A DNA stretch of 5,289 bases from Lachnospiraceae bacterium (GTDB lineage Bacteria > Bacillota > Clostridia > Lachnospirales > Lachnospiraceae): assembly GCA_017476305.1 (NCBI GenBank), contig JAFVAA010000193.1:1-5289 (forward strand), in the 5' to 3' direction. The stretch's first letter is position 1. Each line of letters opens with the position of its first letter. Of this stretch, positions 5,151 to 5,289 are shown one piece after another. The translations under genes and the position numbers were made by a program. Under the pieces are notes generated by a model, which saw only the letters and a program-made list of their open reading frames with translations, was not told where the DNA came from and ran no database searches.

Positions 5151-5233
5151 TTATACGAACCCTTAGTTTATACGAACTTTTCAGGAGAAACACCGCATAT
5201 TTACAGTATTTCTTCCTGAGAAAGTTCGTATAA
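5151..5233. repeat. Three TTATACGAAC motifs, two direct and one inverted
   Basis: TTATACGAAC occurs at 5151-5160 and 5168-5177 (starts 17 bp apart) and inverted at 5224-5233. The second and third belong to a longer inverted repeat, with TTTATACGAACTTT next to TCAGGA in both arms, around a roughly 30-bp loop. They lie between the YhcG remnant and the start region of the off-window plus-strand gene. They could be operator sites or binding sites of a tyrosine recombinase. The TATACGAA core resembles a loxP half-site, but that may be coincidence. Confidence 0.6.
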
Positions 5234-5244
5234 AATTATTCAGA

Positions 5245-5289
5245 TATAGTGTATCATCTTATGTGTGAAAAATCAAATTTAAGAAAGGA
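5245..5289 (+). promoter_or_regulatory. Promoter -10-like box and ribosome binding site for an off-window gene
   Basis: A TATAGT box (5245-5250) has a weak upstream partner (TTCGTA, 5225-5230, 14 bp away) that overlaps the inverted TTATACGAAC motif. The window ends in AAGAAAGGA (5281-5289), a good Shine-Dalgarno sequence. A plus-strand gene probably starts within about ten bases beyond the edge. Nothing of its coding sequence is visible. Confidence 0.45.

Noticed and set aside
5151..5233. A true loxP site.
   Set aside because: Only the TATACGAA core agrees; the rest of the arms and the 8-bp spacer arrangement do not match.

Overview
The window looks like an accessory stretch of a low-to-mid-GC Clostridia genome, most likely a Lachnospiraceae-type gut anaerobe. 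The grounds are clean Firmicutes signals (AAGGAG-type ribosome binding sites, a near-consensus sigma-A promoter), a cytoplasmic neopullulanase-type GH13 enzyme, and remnants of genes common as cargo in these genomes. The species cannot be named from this sequence alone.

Layout, left to right. (1) 1-963: an AT-rich plus-strand unit with a promoter at 96-124, a GNAT-like protein of 185 aa, an overlapping 62-aa protein, and a strong stem-loop. (2) 964-1460: mostly non-coding or decayed sequence. It holds a 32-aa minus-strand ORF with a good ribosome binding site, the first copy of an 84-bp repeat, and a frame-broken tail fragment. (3) 1463-3442: a complete minus-strand GH13 gene (624 aa, GTG start), expressed from a second copy of the same 84-bp repeat, which carries its putative promoter. 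(4) 3443-3777: AT-rich non-coding DNA with a 120-bp, nearly symmetrical palindrome that looks like a MITE. (5) 3778-4735: a minus-strand pair, a shortened PP-loop (PAPS-reductase-like) protein whose stop overlaps the start of a 73-aa protein. It has its own promoter and a leader with overlapping terminator-like hairpins. (6) 4740-5124: the decayed C-terminal end of a YhcG/DUF1016 (PDDEXK nuclease family) gene with its own terminator. (7) 5122-5289: a perfect 26-bp palindrome, three copies of a TTATACGAAC motif, and a ribosome binding site at the right edge for a plus-strand gene starting outside the window.

The only clearly metabolic gene is the GH13 enzyme, which would hydrolyse maltodextrins or related alpha-glucans inside the cell; its promoter region has direct repeats suited to an activator. 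The rest reads as a turnover zone of small modules, palindromic elements and broken genes. The best candidates for something undescribed are the GNAT-like/62-aa overlapping pair (arranged like a toxin-antitoxin or protein-modification module, but unproven) and the truncated PP-loop/73-aa coupled pair.
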